DNA from: Bordetella parapertussis | Lineage (GTDB): Bacteria > Pseudomonadota > Gammaproteobacteria > Burkholderiales > JACQAP01 | Reading direction: 5' to 3' | Length of the DNA stretch: 63,384 bases | NCBI GenBank assembly: GCA_945900965.1 | Contig: CAMDKM010000018.1 | Span: 1-63,384 of the forward strand | Shown: positions 39,780 through 49,304 of the stretch, piece by piece | Layout: each line of letters opens with the position of its first letter | How positions within the stretch are numbered: the first letter of the stretch is position 1 | Notes under the pieces: model-generated | Told to the model about the DNA's origin: nothing | Databases searched by the model: none | The model's input: only the letters and a program-made list of their open reading frames with translations | Program-made: the position numbers and the translations under genes

Positions 39780-40682
39780 ATGAACGTCGACATGTTAGCC
39801 ATGCAGGCCTTTACCGGTCTGTCGATCTTCACCATCCTTATGCTGATGGCGCTCGGATTGGCAATTGTGTTCGGACTGATGGGCGTGATCAACATGGCCC
39901 ACGGCGAATTGATGGCCATGGGCGCTTACTGCAGTTACTTTACGGCCTTGTTTTTTCAGGCCTACCTGCCGGGCTTCATGGACGCCTACATTTTTGTCGG
40001 TATCGCACTGGCATTTCTCGTTACAAGCATTTTCGGATTTGTACTCGAACGCGGGCTGATTCGATTTCTTTACCATCGACCGCTCGACACGCTGCTGGCC
40101 ACCTGGGGAATCAGCCTCATTCTTCAGCAGGCGTTCCGGCAGTTCATCAACCCGCGCGAGGTCGAGGTGCCGACAGTATCCTGGCTCAAGGGGGCTTGGA
40201 ACGCGACGGAGGGTATTTCCTTACCCTTGTCGCGCATGTTCATTATTGTCCTGGCGATTGTCACCGCGGTGCTGGTCTACCTGCTGTTGTACAAGACACG
40301 CTGGGGTATTCGTATCCGTGCCGTGACGCAGAATCGCGCGATGGCGGGCGCTGCCGGCATCAACACCAGAAAGGTGGATGCCTTCACCTTTGCCCTGGGT
40401 TGCGGACTGGCCGGCATCGCCGGCAGTTCCTTCACCATGCTGGCCTCGACCGGGCCCACCACCGGCCAGCAATACATCGTGGATACCTTCATTGTCGTGG
40501 TATTTGGCGGTGTTGAAAGCCTGCTGGGGACGATCTTGTCGGCCTTCTTTATCGGCCAGATGCAGTCGTGGTTCGAATACGGCATGAGCGGCTCAATGGC
40601 GCGCGCCAGCATCCTGGCTCTGGTGATTGTGGTGCTGTATTTTCGCCCCAACGGGCTGTTCGCGACCAAGGTGAGGCGCTGA
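39780..40682 (+). CDS. urtB: Urea ABC transporter, permease 1
   Basis: 300 residues and about eight membrane helices. Opens with FTGLSIFTILMLMALGLAIV and GVINMAHGELMAMGAY, the LivH/UrtB family signature. TGQQYIVDTFIVVVFGGVES near residue 225 is the conserved cytoplasmic coupling segment. With UrtC it forms the inner-membrane channel for urea. It ends one base before urtC. Confidence 0.95.
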   Translation: MNVDMLAMQAFTGLSIFTILMLMALGLAIVFGLMGVINMAHGELMAMGAYCSYFTALFFQAYLPGFMDAYIFVGIALAFLVTSIFGFVLERGLIRFLYHRPLDTLLATWGISLILQQAFRQFINPREVEVPTVSWLKGAWNATEGISLPLSRMFIIVLAIVTAVLVYLLLYKTRWGIRIRAVTQNRAMAGAAGINTRKVDAFTFALGCGLAGIAGSSFTMLASTGPTTGQQYIVDTFIVVVFGGVESLLGTILSAFFIGQMQSWFEYGMSGSMARASILALVIVVLYFRPNGLFATKVRR

Positions 40683-40683
40683 G

Positions 40684-41838
40684 ATGGCTCTTGCACATGA
40701 ACAGGGTGCTGCCGCCCGGGCCGCGACCGGTGGCTGGGGCGCGGCGGACAAATACGGCCTGCTGATACTGGCCGTTCTGCTGCTCGCGGTGCTGCCGCTC
40801 TCGCTCGATGTCTTCCGGCTCGGGTTGGCGGCAAAATATCTGTCGCTGGGATTTTGTGCCGTGGGCATTGTCCTGATCTGGGGTTATGGCGGAATTCTGA
40901 GCCTCGGGCAAGGTGTGTTCTTCGGTTTGGGCAGTTACATGATGGCCATGTTCCTGAAACTGGAGTCCACGTCGGCCGACAGTTCCGCCCAGGCGTTATC
41001 GTCTTTCTTCGGGTCCAATCTTCCCGACTTCATGGTGTGGAACAGCGTGGAAAAACTGCCCTGGTGGTGGGAGCCCTTCCACCATGTGTGGTTCACCGTT
41101 CCCGCAATCCTGATCATTCCGCCGCTGCTCGCGTTTGGTTTGGCCTACGCGGTTTTCCGCCAGCGGGTCGGCGGCGTGTATTTCTCCATCGTGACCCTGG
41201 CGCTGTCGGCCATCCTGTCCATCATGATCATCGGTCAGCAGGGCGTGACCGGCGGTGTCAACGGCATCAATGACTTTCGCACCTTTGTCGGAATCAACCT
41301 CGATACCGATCAAGCAAAAATCAGTCTGTACTTCGTCATTGCCGGACTCCTGTTGTTGTGTGTGGCGGTGGGAATGTTCATCGTCAGGAGCCGGCTGGGC
41401 AAAATCCTGGTGGCGATCCGCGACCGTGAGGATCGGGTACGTTTTTCGGGATATGACCCGGCCTTGTTCAAGGCTTTCATTTTTGCGGTGGCCGCGCTCT
41501 TTTCCTCGATGGGTGGCGCGATGTTCAGCATCCAGCAAAGCCTGGCATCCCCCTCTCTGGTGGGCATCGTGCCCTCTGTCGAGATGGTGATCTATGCTGC
41601 GGTGGGAGGCAGGCTTTCCCTGTTGGGGGCGGTTTACGGTTCCCTTCTGGTAGGCACGGCCAAGACGTTCTTTTCGGAAAATTTCGTTCAGTACTGGATT
41701 TATTTCATCGGCTTCCTGTTTGTGTTCGTCGTGATGTTTCTTCCCGACGGGCTGGCAGGCTTGCTCCAGCGCCTGAAAGCCATGCGCGCAGCCGCGCGCG
41801 TGCCGGCCCCGGCACCAGAGGCAAAGGCGGAGAAATGA
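40684..41838 (+). CDS. urtC: Urea ABC transporter, permease 2
   Basis: 384 residues with about ten membrane helices, matching LivM/UrtC. ILIWGYGGILSLGQGVFFGL and VFRQRVGGVYFSIVTLAL are typical; GKILVAIRDREDRVRFSGYD is the coupling loop that meets the ATPases. The C-terminal tail is Ala/Pro rich. It overlaps urtD by four bases. Confidence 0.95.
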   Translation: MALAHEQGAAARAATGGWGAADKYGLLILAVLLLAVLPLSLDVFRLGLAAKYLSLGFCAVGIVLIWGYGGILSLGQGVFFGLGSYMMAMFLKLESTSADSSAQALSSFFGSNLPDFMVWNSVEKLPWWWEPFHHVWFTVPAILIIPPLLAFGLAYAVFRQRVGGVYFSIVTLALSAILSIMIIGQQGVTGGVNGINDFRTFVGINLDTDQAKISLYFVIAGLLLLCVAVGMFIVRSRLGKILVAIRDREDRVRFSGYDPALFKAFIFAVAALFSSMGGAMFSIQQSLASPSLVGIVPSVEMVIYAAVGGRLSLLGAVYGSLLVGTAKTFFSENFVQYWIYFIGFLFVFVVMFLPDGLAGLLQRLKAMRAAARVPAPAPEAKAEK

Positions 41839-42572
41839 GCGAACTGATTCTGTCGGTGGAGGATTTGACGGTCTCGTTCGACGGTTTCAAGGCTGTCGAT
41901 GGCCTCAATTTTTATGTCGATAAAGATGAACTGCGCTGCGTGATCGGACCCAACGGCGCGGGTAAGACCACGTTGCTCGACATGATCTGCGGGAAAACCA
42001 AGCCTACTCGCGGAACGATCAAATTCAAGAACCGCAATTTGGTCGACATGATCGAGTACCAGATTACCCGCATCGGCGTCGGCCGCAAGTTCCAGACCCC
42101 GTCGGTGTACGAGGACCTCACGGTGATCGAAAATCTGGAAATTTCCTACCCGAAAAAGCGCGGGATTCTGGGCTCCCTGTTTTTCAGACGCAATCGGGAA
42201 CTGCTGGAGAAAATCGACCTGGTGGCGGGACAGATTTTTCTTGGCGGGATGTTGCGCCACAAAGCCGGCCAGCTTTCCCACGGCCAGAAGCAATGGCTCG
42301 AAATCGGCATGCTGCTGATGCAGGACCCCGAACTGCTGCTGCTCGACGAGCCCGTTGCGGGGATGAGCGCGCGCGAGCGCGAACAGACTGCGGAGTTGCT
42401 CAATGCCATCTCCAAGGGACGCTCGATCGTGGTCATCGAGCACGACATGGCGTTTGTACGCATGATAGCGCACAAGGTCACCGTGCTTCACCAGGGCAAG
42501 CTGTTGGCCGAAGGCAGCATGGCGGAAGTGCAAAACGACGAGCGTGTGAAAGAGGTCTACCTTGGGCACTGA
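41835..42572 (+). CDS. urtD: Urea ABC transporter, ATP-binding protein 1
   Basis: 245 residues. Walker A GPNGAGKTTLLDMI at about 38, signature LSHGQKQWLEIGMLL, Walker B LLLLDEPVAGMS and the H-loop in VVIEHDMAFV are complete. The long helical insert after QTPSVYEDLTV is typical of LivG/UrtD. It drives urea import with UrtE. urtE begins 12 bases later. Confidence 0.95.
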   Translation: MSELILSVEDLTVSFDGFKAVDGLNFYVDKDELRCVIGPNGAGKTTLLDMICGKTKPTRGTIKFKNRNLVDMIEYQITRIGVGRKFQTPSVYEDLTVIENLEISYPKKRGILGSLFFRRNRELLEKIDLVAGQIFLGGMLRHKAGQLSHGQKQWLEIGMLLMQDPELLLLDEPVAGMSAREREQTAELLNAISKGRSIVVIEHDMAFVRMIAHKVTVLHQGKLLAEGSMAEVQNDERVKEVYLGH

Positions 42573-42584
42573 AAGGGTTTCCCG

Positions 42585-43274
42585 GTGTTGAGCATCAGCG
42601 GCCTGAACGTTTATTACGGCGAGAGCCATGTCGTGCGCGACATCTCGTTCGACGTCAAGGATGGCGAGACAGTTGCCATCATGGGGCGCAATGGCATGGG
42701 AAAGAGCACATTGCTCAAATCCATCATCGGGGTGCTCAAGTCGCGCAGCGGCAGCGTGACGCTCGACGGCAGAGATCTTGGCGCCGGGGAATCCTATGAT
42801 CGTGTAGCGGCGGGCATGGGGTACGTGCCCCAGGGCAGGATGATCTTTCCTTACCTCACCGTGGAGGAGAATATTCTCAGTGGCATGGAAACGGTGTCGG
42901 ACAAGGTCATTCCACAATATATTTACGACGTGTTCCCGGTGCTCAAAGAGATGACAGGCCGCAAAGGCGGCAATCTGTCCGGCGGCCAGCAGCAACAACT
43001 TGCGATCGCCAGGGCGTTGGTGAGCAACCCGAAAGTGCTGATTCTGGACGAGCCGACTGAAGGCATTCAGCCCTCGATCATCAAGGATATTGCGCGCACG
43101 CTTAACCAGCTTAAGGCGCAAAGAAATTTTGCCCTGATTGTATCGGAACAGGTACTTTCCTTTACGATAGAGATTGCGGATCGCTTTTTGATCATTGAAA
43201 AAGGCGAGTTTGTCTACGAGGCTCCGAAGCAGCAGCTCGACACGGCGAAAATTCACGCGTTTCTGACGATCTGA
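42585..43274 (+). CDS. urtE: Urea ABC transporter, ATP-binding protein 2
   Basis: 229 residues with a GTG start at 42585; the next codon, TTG, is an alternative. Walker A GRNGMGKSTLLKSI, signature LSGGQQQQLAIARALV, Walker B LILDEPTEGIQPS. It matches LivF/UrtE, the smaller ATPase. It closes the urt operon; amiE follows after about 100 bases. Confidence 0.94.
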   Translation: MLSISGLNVYYGESHVVRDISFDVKDGETVAIMGRNGMGKSTLLKSIIGVLKSRSGSVTLDGRDLGAGESYDRVAAGMGYVPQGRMIFPYLTVEENILSGMETVSDKVIPQYIYDVFPVLKEMTGRKGGNLSGGQQQQLAIARALVSNPKVLILDEPTEGIQPSIIKDIARTLNQLKAQRNFALIVSEQVLSFTIEIADRFLIIEKGEFVYEAPKQQLDTAKIHAFLTI

Positions 43275-43377
43275 AGCAGGGGTGGGGACGGACAGGCGAG
43301 GAGAGGCACGGGCGTCTGTTGGCCCGGCCAAAAGAAGCGTTTTGATCAACGTAGGATGACGAAAGGAGAACTGAATC

Positions 43378-44418
43378 ATGATGCACGGTGATATTTCGAG
43401 CAGCAACGATTGTGTCGGCGTGGCGGTTGTCAATTACAAGATGCCCCGCCTGCACACCAGGAAGGAAGTGCTGGACAACGCCCGCAAAATCGGCGAGATG
43501 ATCAAGGGCATGAAGGTCGGCCTGCCGGGCATGGACCTTGTGATCTTCCCCGAGTACAGCACCCACGGGATCATGTACGACAGCAAGGAAATGTACGACA
43601 CAGCGTCGAGCTGCCCGGGCGAAGAAACCGAAATTTTTGCCGCGGCCTGCCGCGCCGCCAAAGTCTGGGGTGTTTTCTCGCTCACCGGCGAGCGTCACGA
43701 AGAGCACCCCAACAAAGCGCCCTACAACACCCTGATCCTGATGAACGACAAGGGCGAAATCGTCCAGAAGTACCGCAAGATCATGCCCTGGGTGCCGATC
43801 GAAGGCTGGTACCCGGGTAATTGCACCTACATGAGCGAAGGCCCCAAGGGGTTGAAAGTCTCGCTGATCATTTGCGACGACGGCAACTATCCCGAAATCT
43901 GGCGCGATTGCGCCATGAAAGGTGCCGAACTGATCGTGCGCTGCCAGGGCTACATGTACCCGGCCAAGGACCAGCAGGTCATGATGGCCAAGTCCATGGC
44001 CTGGGCCAACAATGTCTATGTGGCGGTGGCCAATGCCGCCGGATTTGACGGGGTGTACTCCTACTTCGGCCATTCGGCCATCATTGGTTTCGATGGTCGC
44101 ACACTGGGCGAGTGCGGAGAAGAAGACTACGGCATCCAGTACGCGGCGCTGTCCAAGAGTTTGATCCGCGATGCGCGCAAGAACATGCAATCGGAGAACC
44201 ACCTGTTCAAGCTGCTTCACCGCGGTTACACCGGCCTGATCAACTCAAGAGAAGGCGACAAGGGTGTGGCTGCCTGTCCGTACGACTTCTACAAGAAGTG
44301 GATCACCGATCCGGATGCAACCCGCGAGATGGTCGAAGCGATTACCCGCACGACCGTTGGCACCGACGAGTCGCCCATAGCCGGTATTCCCAACAAGAAA
44401 GAACCGGCGCACCGTTAG
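43378..44418 (+). CDS. amiE: Aliphatic amidase
   Basis: 346 residues, the AmiE length. [20 protein letters not shown], the Glu of [13 protein letters not shown] (catalytic, about 59), the Lys of [12 protein letters not shown] (about 134) and the Cys of [14 protein letters not shown] (about 166) form the nitrilase-superfamily triad. It is close to Pseudomonas aliphatic amidase, which hydrolyses short amides such as acetamide and propionamide to ammonia and acids. An AAAGGAGAA site precedes the ATG. Its place between urea uptake and urease accessory genes points to shared nitrogen control. Confidence 0.94.
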   Translation: MMHGDISSSNDCVGVAVVNYKMPRLHTRKEVLDNARKIGEMIKGMKVGLPGMDLVIFPEYSTHGIMYDSKEMYDTASSCPGEETEIFAAACRAAKVWGVFSLTGERHEEHPNKAPYNTLILMNDKGEIVQKYRKIMPWVPIEGWYPGNCTYMSEGPKGLKVSLIICDDGNYPEIWRDCAMKGAELIVRCQGYMYPAKDQQVMMAKSMAWANNVYVAVANAAGFDGVYSYFGHSAIIGFDGRTLGECGEEDYGIQYAALSKSLIRDARKNMQSENHLFKLLHRGYTGLINSREGDKGVAACPYDFYKKWITDPDATREMVEAITRTTVGTDESPIAGIPNKKEPAHR

Positions 44419-44483
44419 CGTGGCAGCGGTGACGGCAGGCGCCGCGTGTTGATGTGCGGCCCTGCCGATTGGCTGAAAACGCC

Positions 44484-44612
44484 TTTCACCGCAGAGGACG
44501 CGGAGGACGCAGAGGAATTGCAAAACAAATCGTGTCAAAGCATTCTGTTGCCGATCGAGTTGACGTCGCTTTCCTGGGTTTTGTTTTTCCTCTGCGTCCT
44601 CCGCGGTGAGAG
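44484..44612. repeat. Intergenic inverted-repeat element, ccgcagaggacgcgg type
   Basis: Left arm tcaccgcagaggacgcggag; right arm cctctgcgtcctccgcggtg. It fills most of the gap between amiE and ureE and has the same arms as the element at 21935. Confidence 0.8.
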
Positions 44613-44630
44613 ATTGATTTTTCCTGTGAA

Positions 44631-45080
44631 ATGCTGAAACTCGAAAACATCGTGGGTGCGGCGAACGATCCTTCCATTGCCGACAAGCTACACGAGCTCG
44701 AGCATCGCGGCCGGGTCGAATACCTGACTCTGTCGCAGGAGGATACGCACCGGCATCGCTTGCGCGCGGCCACCGATTCCGGCACCGAGTGTGCGGTGAT
44801 TCTCGACCGCAGCGCCCATTTGTACAACGGTGCAGTGCTTATGCTCGACGACGAACGCGCGGTTGTCGTGCGCATGCGCGAGACTGAATGGCTGACACTG
44901 GCCCCGCGAGATACCGCCGCGGCGTTGGAAATCGGCTATTTTTCCGGCAATATGCACTGGGCAGTGAAATTCGACGGTGATCTATTGCGTATTGCCTTGC
45001 AAGGCCCGGTGCAGCGCTATATCGAGCGCATCGAACATTTTTTGGCAGACGGGCGGGTGATCCGTGTTGGTCATGTCTGA
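44631..45080 (+). CDS. ureE: Urease accessory protein UreE (nickel chaperone)
   Basis: 149 residues. The peptide-binding half is followed by the metal-binding half with the conserved His in YFSGNMHWAVKF. The C-terminus lacks a His-rich tail, so it can carry one nickel per dimer and does not store it. It hands nickel to UreG. The end overlaps ureF by eight bases. Confidence 0.92.
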   Translation: MLKLENIVGAANDPSIADKLHELEHRGRVEYLTLSQEDTHRHRLRAATDSGTECAVILDRSAHLYNGAVLMLDDERAVVVRMRETEWLTLAPRDTAAALEIGYFSGNMHWAVKFDGDLLRIALQGPVQRYIERIEHFLADGRVIRVGHV

Positions 45081-45753
45081 TCTGCAAAGTTTGCTGGGCG
45101 CACTCCAGCATGCCGACAGTTTTTTTCCTGGCGGCGGCGTGGCCTTTTCCGGTGGGCTCGAAACTCTGCACGCCGATCGTGAAGTAAGGTCCGCGCGGCA
45201 ACTGGCAGAGTTCGTCGAGGGGCAATTGCAGCATCGCTGGGCCAGTTGCGACGCGAGCGCCCTGGTCTCGGCTCATCGCGCGGCTGGCAGTCTCGAACGA
45301 ATCGCCGAAGTGGACGCTATGTTCGACGCCATGACTCTGGCGACGGAATTGCGCGAAGGCTCAAAGCGCGCTGGTACATCGCTGCTGACGGTACACGCCA
45401 AACTCGGAACTGTAGGCACTGCCGAGTACCGCGCACTGATTGCCGGGAACAAAGCTTTCGGCCACCTGCCCGTCGTTCAGGGGCTGGTGTGGAGCGCCAC
45501 CGGCATGACGGAGAACGATTGCCGTGCCGTCTCGGCGCACACGCTGTGCACCGGGCTGATCGGGGCGGCGCTGCGACTGGGTATGATCGGCCACCTCGAC
45601 GCGCAAAAAATTCTGCTGAGCGTGCGCCCCGTGTTGGCGAAACTGCTGCAACTGCCGGTACCTGACGTCGAAGCCATGTGCGCCTACATGCCCGCCACCG
45701 AAATCGCGGCCATGCGCCATGAGGTTCAGGATGGCCGCTTGTTCGCAAGCTAA
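45073..45753 (+). CDS. ureF: Urease accessory protein UreF
   Basis: 226 residues from the ATG at 45073 inside the end of ureE. LQHADSFFPGGGVAFSGGLE and FGHLPVVQGLVWSATGMTE are conserved UreF segments; the protein is all-helical. UreF gates UreG GTPase activity in the UreD-UreF-UreG activation complex. Accessory genes are split: E and F lie before, and G and D after, the second set of structural genes. Confidence 0.93.
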   Translation: MSDLQSLLGALQHADSFFPGGGVAFSGGLETLHADREVRSARQLAEFVEGQLQHRWASCDASALVSAHRAAGSLERIAEVDAMFDAMTLATELREGSKRAGTSLLTVHAKLGTVGTAEYRALIAGNKAFGHLPVVQGLVWSATGMTENDCRAVSAHTLCTGLIGAALRLGMIGHLDAQKILLSVRPVLAKLLQLPVPDVEAMCAYMPATEIAAMRHEVQDGRLFAS

Positions 45754-45779
45754 AACAAGTACAAGAAAGAGAAAGGCTG

Positions 45780-45922
45780 TTGACGCAAAGAGCGCAAAGA
45801 AAAGCAAGAAAGGCGCAAAGGAAAGAACAGCGAGAACATGAGAGTTAATGTCGAAATTGGGTAAGCTTTTGAGAATAGGTGAATAGTTTTTCTTTTCGCC
45901 CTTTGCGCCTTTGCGTCGAGAT
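45780..45922. repeat. Intergenic inverted-repeat element, gacgcaaagagcgc type
   Basis: Left arm tgacgcaaagagcgcaaaga and further aaggcgcaaag units; right arm cgccctttgcgcctttgcgt. It separates ureF from the fused ureAB. The twin element is at 51061. Confidence 0.78.
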
Positions 45923-45956
45923 TCTCTTTTGAACTGTCTTACTGAAGGGCAAAGCC

Positions 45957-46655
45957 ATGCTGCTGACACCGACAGAACTGGAAAGACTGACGATCTATAC
46001 CGCTGCGGAGCTGGCGCGCAAGCGTCGAGCCAAAGGCCTCAAGCTCAATCATCCGGAGGCTACCGCGATCATCGCCGACGAAATTCTTGAGGGTGCGCGG
46101 GAAGGCAAATCGGTTGCCGAGCTGATCGGCTTCGGGTCAACCATCCTTAGCACCGACGATGTCATGCCGGGCGTGGCGGCATTGATGCCAGTGTTGCAGG
46201 TGGAAGGCACCTTTCCCGACGGTACCAAGCTGGTGACGGTGCATGACCCGATCCGCTCCGGCAAACTCAAAATCGATGCCAAGGCAGTGACCCCTGGAGA
46301 AATCTTCACGCCAGATGAAGATATCGAACTGAATGTGGGCCGCAAGAAGGTGAAGCTCAAGGCGGTCAATACTGGTGACCGGCCGATTCAGATCGGCAGT
46401 CATTATCATTTCTTCGAAGCCAACAAGGCGCTCGAATTCGATCGCGCCGCGGCCTTCGGCATGCACCTCGATATTCCCGCCGGCACTGCGGTACGTTTCG
46501 AACCCGGCGAAGCCAAGGAAGTGACGCTCGCCGAATTTGGCGGTACCGGCGAGATCGTTGGCTTGAACAACCTGACCGATGGTGCCACCCGCAGCGTGAG
46601 CCGCAAAGCCGACGCGCTGGCGAAAGCCAGGGCACGGGGGTTTAAAGGTGCTTGA
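45957..46655 (+). CDS. ureAB: Fused urease gamma-beta subunit (urease 2)
   Basis: 232 residues in one frame. Residues 1-100 are a gamma subunit ([36 protein letters not shown]) and about 112-232 a beta subunit ([39 protein letters not shown]), joined by a short Lys/Ala linker. This matches Helicobacter UreA in fusion order and in the C-terminal extension [10 protein letters not shown]. It is a second, differently organised urease next to the ordinary three-subunit one, so it was probably gained by transfer. Confidence 0.94.
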   Translation: MLLTPTELERLTIYTAAELARKRRAKGLKLNHPEATAIIADEILEGAREGKSVAELIGFGSTILSTDDVMPGVAALMPVLQVEGTFPDGTKLVTVHDPIRSGKLKIDAKAVTPGEIFTPDEDIELNVGRKKVKLKAVNTGDRPIQIGSHYHFFEANKALEFDRAAAFGMHLDIPAGTAVRFEPGEAKEVTLAEFGGTGEIVGLNNLTDGATRSVSRKADALAKARARGFKGA

Positions 46656-46663
46656 AGTGAAAG

Positions 46664-46797
46664 GGCGAGGGACGGGGGCCGAGGGGCGAGGGGGTTCGGC
46701 TAGGAAAAAGCGCCACTCAAAGGCTACCATCATGGACCAAATTACCTATCGTTTCACTAGTCCCCTCGCCCCTCGTCCCTCGCCCCTCGTCCCTTAA
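46664..46797. repeat. Satellite-like inverted pair, ggcgagggacggggg and its inverse
   Basis: gggcgagggacgggggccga at 46672 onward is mirrored by cccctcgcccctcgtccctc at 46762-46795. A hairpin leader would place its right arm a few bases before the ureC2 ribosome-binding site (AAAAGGAAAC). Confidence 0.7.
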
Positions 46798-46808
46798 AAG
46801 GAAACTTC

Positions 46809-48521
46809 ATGGCCAAAATGACCCGCAAGGAATACGCCGCGATGTACGGCCCAACCAAGGGCGATGCGGTGCGGCTGGGCGATACGTCTTTGCTCGCGGA
46901 AGTCGAGCACGACTACGCGGTGCCTGGAGACGAATGCCTGCACGGCGGCGGCAAAACACTGCGCGACGGTATGGGCTTGATGGCGGGTTTCGATAGCGCG
47001 CAAGGCTCGCTGGACATGCTGATCTGCAATGCGCTGATCATCGATCCAGTGCTCGGCATCGTAAAAGGCGATATCGGCATCAAGGCCGGCAAGATCGTCG
47101 CCATCGGCAAAGCCGGCAATCCGGCGGTGATGGACGGCGTGCATCCGCAATTGATATGTGGCGCTGCCACCACGGTGCGCGATGCGGAAGGTCTGATCGC
47201 AACACCCGGCGGCATCGACGTGCATGTGCACTTCGATTCGGCCCAACTCTGCGAACATGCCATTTCCTCCGGGCTGACGACCATGATCGGCGGCTCGCTG
47301 GGCCCAATCACCGTGGGTATAGACTGTGGTGGCGAGTGGAACGTCGGCAAGATGCTGCAAGCGTCCGAGGCGTGGCCGATCAACTTCGGCTTTCTGGGGC
47401 GCGGCAATTCCAGCAAGCCGCGCTCGCTCATCGACCAGCTCAGTGGCGGCTGCCTGGGCCTGAAAATTCATGAGGACTGGGGCGCAATGCCGGCGGTAAT
47501 CGACACCTGTCTTGCCGTGGCCGACGACCTGGATTTTCAGGTGCAACTGCATACCGACACGCTGAACGAATCGGGGTTTCTGGAAGACACCCTCGCGGCC
47601 ATCAACGGCCGCACCATTCACATGTACCACACCGAGGGCGCGGGCGGTGGCCATGCACCGGACATTATCGCGGTCGCCGGTCAGATCAATTGCCTGCCGT
47701 CTTCGACCAATCCAACCAATCCTTACACCGTGAACACCTTCGATGAACATCTCGACATGATCATGGTGTGTCATCACCTCAACCCGGCGGTGCCGGAGGA
47801 CGTGGCTTTCGCGGAATCCCGCATCCGCGCGCAGACCATTGCCGCCGAAGACGTGCTGCACGACATCGGCGCCATTTCGATGCTGGGTTCTGACAGCCAG
47901 GGCATGGGACGCATCAACGAAGTCATTGCCCGCACTTGGCAGCTTGCCTCGAAAATGAAAGACCAGCGCGGGCGCCTGCCGGAGGAGAAATCCCGCCTCG
48001 GCGACAACGAGCGCATCAAGCGTTATATCGCCAAATACACCATCAATGCCGCGCGCACTTTCGGCATCGACCAGTACATCGGCTCGCTGGAAGCCGGCAA
48101 GATCGCTGATATCGTGCTCTGGCGTCCCGGATTTTTCGGCATCAAGCCGGAACTGGTGGTCAAGGGCGGCTTCATCGTATGGGGTGCGATGGGCGATTCT
48201 GCCGCCTCTCTGATGACCTGCGAGCCGTTGGTAATGCGCCCGCAATGGGGGGCCTTCGGTGGGGCGAAGAAGGCGTTGTCGGTGAATTTCGTCAACCAGA
48301 TGGCCATTGATGCCGGCACCCAGGCCAAACTCGGTATGAGCAAACAACTGCTGGCGGCGAAGGGCACGCGCAAACTCAACAAGAAGCACATGCTGCACAA
48401 CGACGCCTGCCCGAACATCACCGTCAATGCCCAGACCTTCGATGTCATGATCGACGGCCGCATCATTACCTGCGAACCGGCGAAGGTGGTGCCGCTGGCG
48501 CAGCGGTACATGATGCGCTAG
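46809..48521 (+). CDS. ureC2: Divergent urease subunit alpha (urease 2, catalytic)
   Basis: 570 residues. Nickel and catalytic residues are kept: His pair in DVHVHFDS (139, 141), Lys in GLKIHEDWG (219), His in [11 protein letters not shown] (248), His in [13 protein letters not shown] (274), MVCHHLN and GSDSQGMGR. The loop after TTMIGG differs: canonical [16 protein letters not shown] is replaced by [18 protein letters not shown], three residues shorter, and the ICP after the His pair is DSA. The alanine of SQAMGR is Gly. These segments line the pocket, so activity or substrate preference may differ. It pairs with the fused ureAB just upstream. Confidence 0.93.
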   Translation: MAKMTRKEYAAMYGPTKGDAVRLGDTSLLAEVEHDYAVPGDECLHGGGKTLRDGMGLMAGFDSAQGSLDMLICNALIIDPVLGIVKGDIGIKAGKIVAIGKAGNPAVMDGVHPQLICGAATTVRDAEGLIATPGGIDVHVHFDSAQLCEHAISSGLTTMIGGSLGPITVGIDCGGEWNVGKMLQASEAWPINFGFLGRGNSSKPRSLIDQLSGGCLGLKIHEDWGAMPAVIDTCLAVADDLDFQVQLHTDTLNESGFLEDTLAAINGRTIHMYHTEGAGGGHAPDIIAVAGQINCLPSSTNPTNPYTVNTFDEHLDMIMVCHHLNPAVPEDVAFAESRIRAQTIAAEDVLHDIGAISMLGSDSQGMGRINEVIARTWQLASKMKDQRGRLPEEKSRLGDNERIKRYIAKYTINAARTFGIDQYIGSLEAGKIADIVLWRPGFFGIKPELVVKGGFIVWGAMGDSAASLMTCEPLVMRPQWGAFGGAKKALSVNFVNQMAIDAGTQAKLGMSKQLLAAKGTRKLNKKHMLHNDACPNITVNAQTFDVMIDGRIITCEPAKVVPLAQRYMMR

Positions 48522-48534
48522 GCGCTGCGCGCCA

Positions 48535-48603
48535 AGCGCGAGGCACTAGGCACGAGGTACTAACCCCTAGCGCCTAGTGCCTAGCCCCTAGCGCCTAGTG
48601 CCC
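48535..48603. repeat. Satellite-like ctagcgcctagtgc runs between ureC2 and ureG
   Basis: gaggcactaggcacgaggta is followed by cctagcgcctagtgcctagc units that are partly inverted. The run fills the gap before the ureG ribosome-binding site (AAGGAAAC). Confidence 0.65.
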
Positions 48604-48635
48604 CGCTCCTTGGACAGACAACTTAAGGAAACAAT

Positions 48636-49304
48636 ATGAACACTGTAATCCCTGACTTCCAATCTCAACCAGCCCCGATGGGCGGCCCTAGCGGCCGCGG
48701 CGGCGCCCGCGTCGGCATCGGCGGGCCGGTCGGGTCAGGGAAGACTCGGTTGCTGGAGCAACTGATCCCGCGCTTTATCCAACGCGGTACCAACCTTGCG
48801 GTGATTACCAATGATCTGGCGACCAAGGAAGACGCCGAGCGCGTACGCCGCAGTGGCTTGATCGATCCGGCCCGGGTGCTGGCGGTGGAGACCGGGGCCT
48901 GCCCGCACACCGCGATCCGCGAAGACCCTACGCTCAATATCCAAGCGGCCGATGATCTGGATGCGAAATACGGCAATCTCGATTTGATTCTGATCGAATC
49001 TGGCGGCGACAATCTGGCCTCGACGTTTTCGCTTGATCTGGTGGACTACTGGTTGTTCGTGATTGACGTAGCCGGTGGCGACGACATTCCACGCAAGCGC
49101 GGCTTGGGCGTCATGCAATGCGATCTTCTGGTCATCAACAAGACCGATCTGGCCCCCTATGTGGGAGTGAACCTGGAGCGCATGGTGCGCGAGGCCAACG
49201 AAGTGCGTGGAGGTCGGCCAGTGAAGCTGACCAATTGTGCAACAGGCGAAGGCGTGGACGCGGTGGTCGAGGCCATTGCCAGCCAGGTGTTGTTCGACCG
49301 ATGA
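48636..49304 (+). CDS. ureG: Urease accessory GTPase UreG
   Basis: 222 residues. The P-loop [17 protein letters not shown], the metal-binding [11 protein letters not shown], and the guanine-specificity [10 protein letters not shown] are all present. The N-terminus lacks the His-rich stretch of some homologues. UreG hydrolyses GTP to insert nickel. It overlaps ureD by four bases. Confidence 0.96.
   Translation: MNTVIPDFQSQPAPMGGPSGRGGARVGIGGPVGSGKTRLLEQLIPRFIQRGTNLAVITNDLATKEDAERVRRSGLIDPARVLAVETGACPHTAIREDPTLNIQAADDLDAKYGNLDLILIESGGDNLASTFSLDLVDYWLFVIDVAGGDDIPRKRGLGVMQCDLLVINKTDLAPYVGVNLERMVREANEVRGGRPVKLTNCATGEGVDAVVEAIASQVLFDR

Noticed and set aside
41700-43433. Open frame of 577 codons on the minus strand across urtC, urtD and urtE
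   Set aside because: It covers three well-supported ABC transporter genes and has no recognisable domain.
46794-48398. Open frame of 534 codons on the minus strand across ureC2
   Set aside because: Same cause as above; the translation mirrors the frame opposite ureC, as expected for a codon-use shadow.
46809-48521. UreC2 as a decayed, inactive urease
   Set aside because: Nickel ligands, the bridging lysine, flap Cys-His and full length are all kept; the changes are limited to loops around the pocket.
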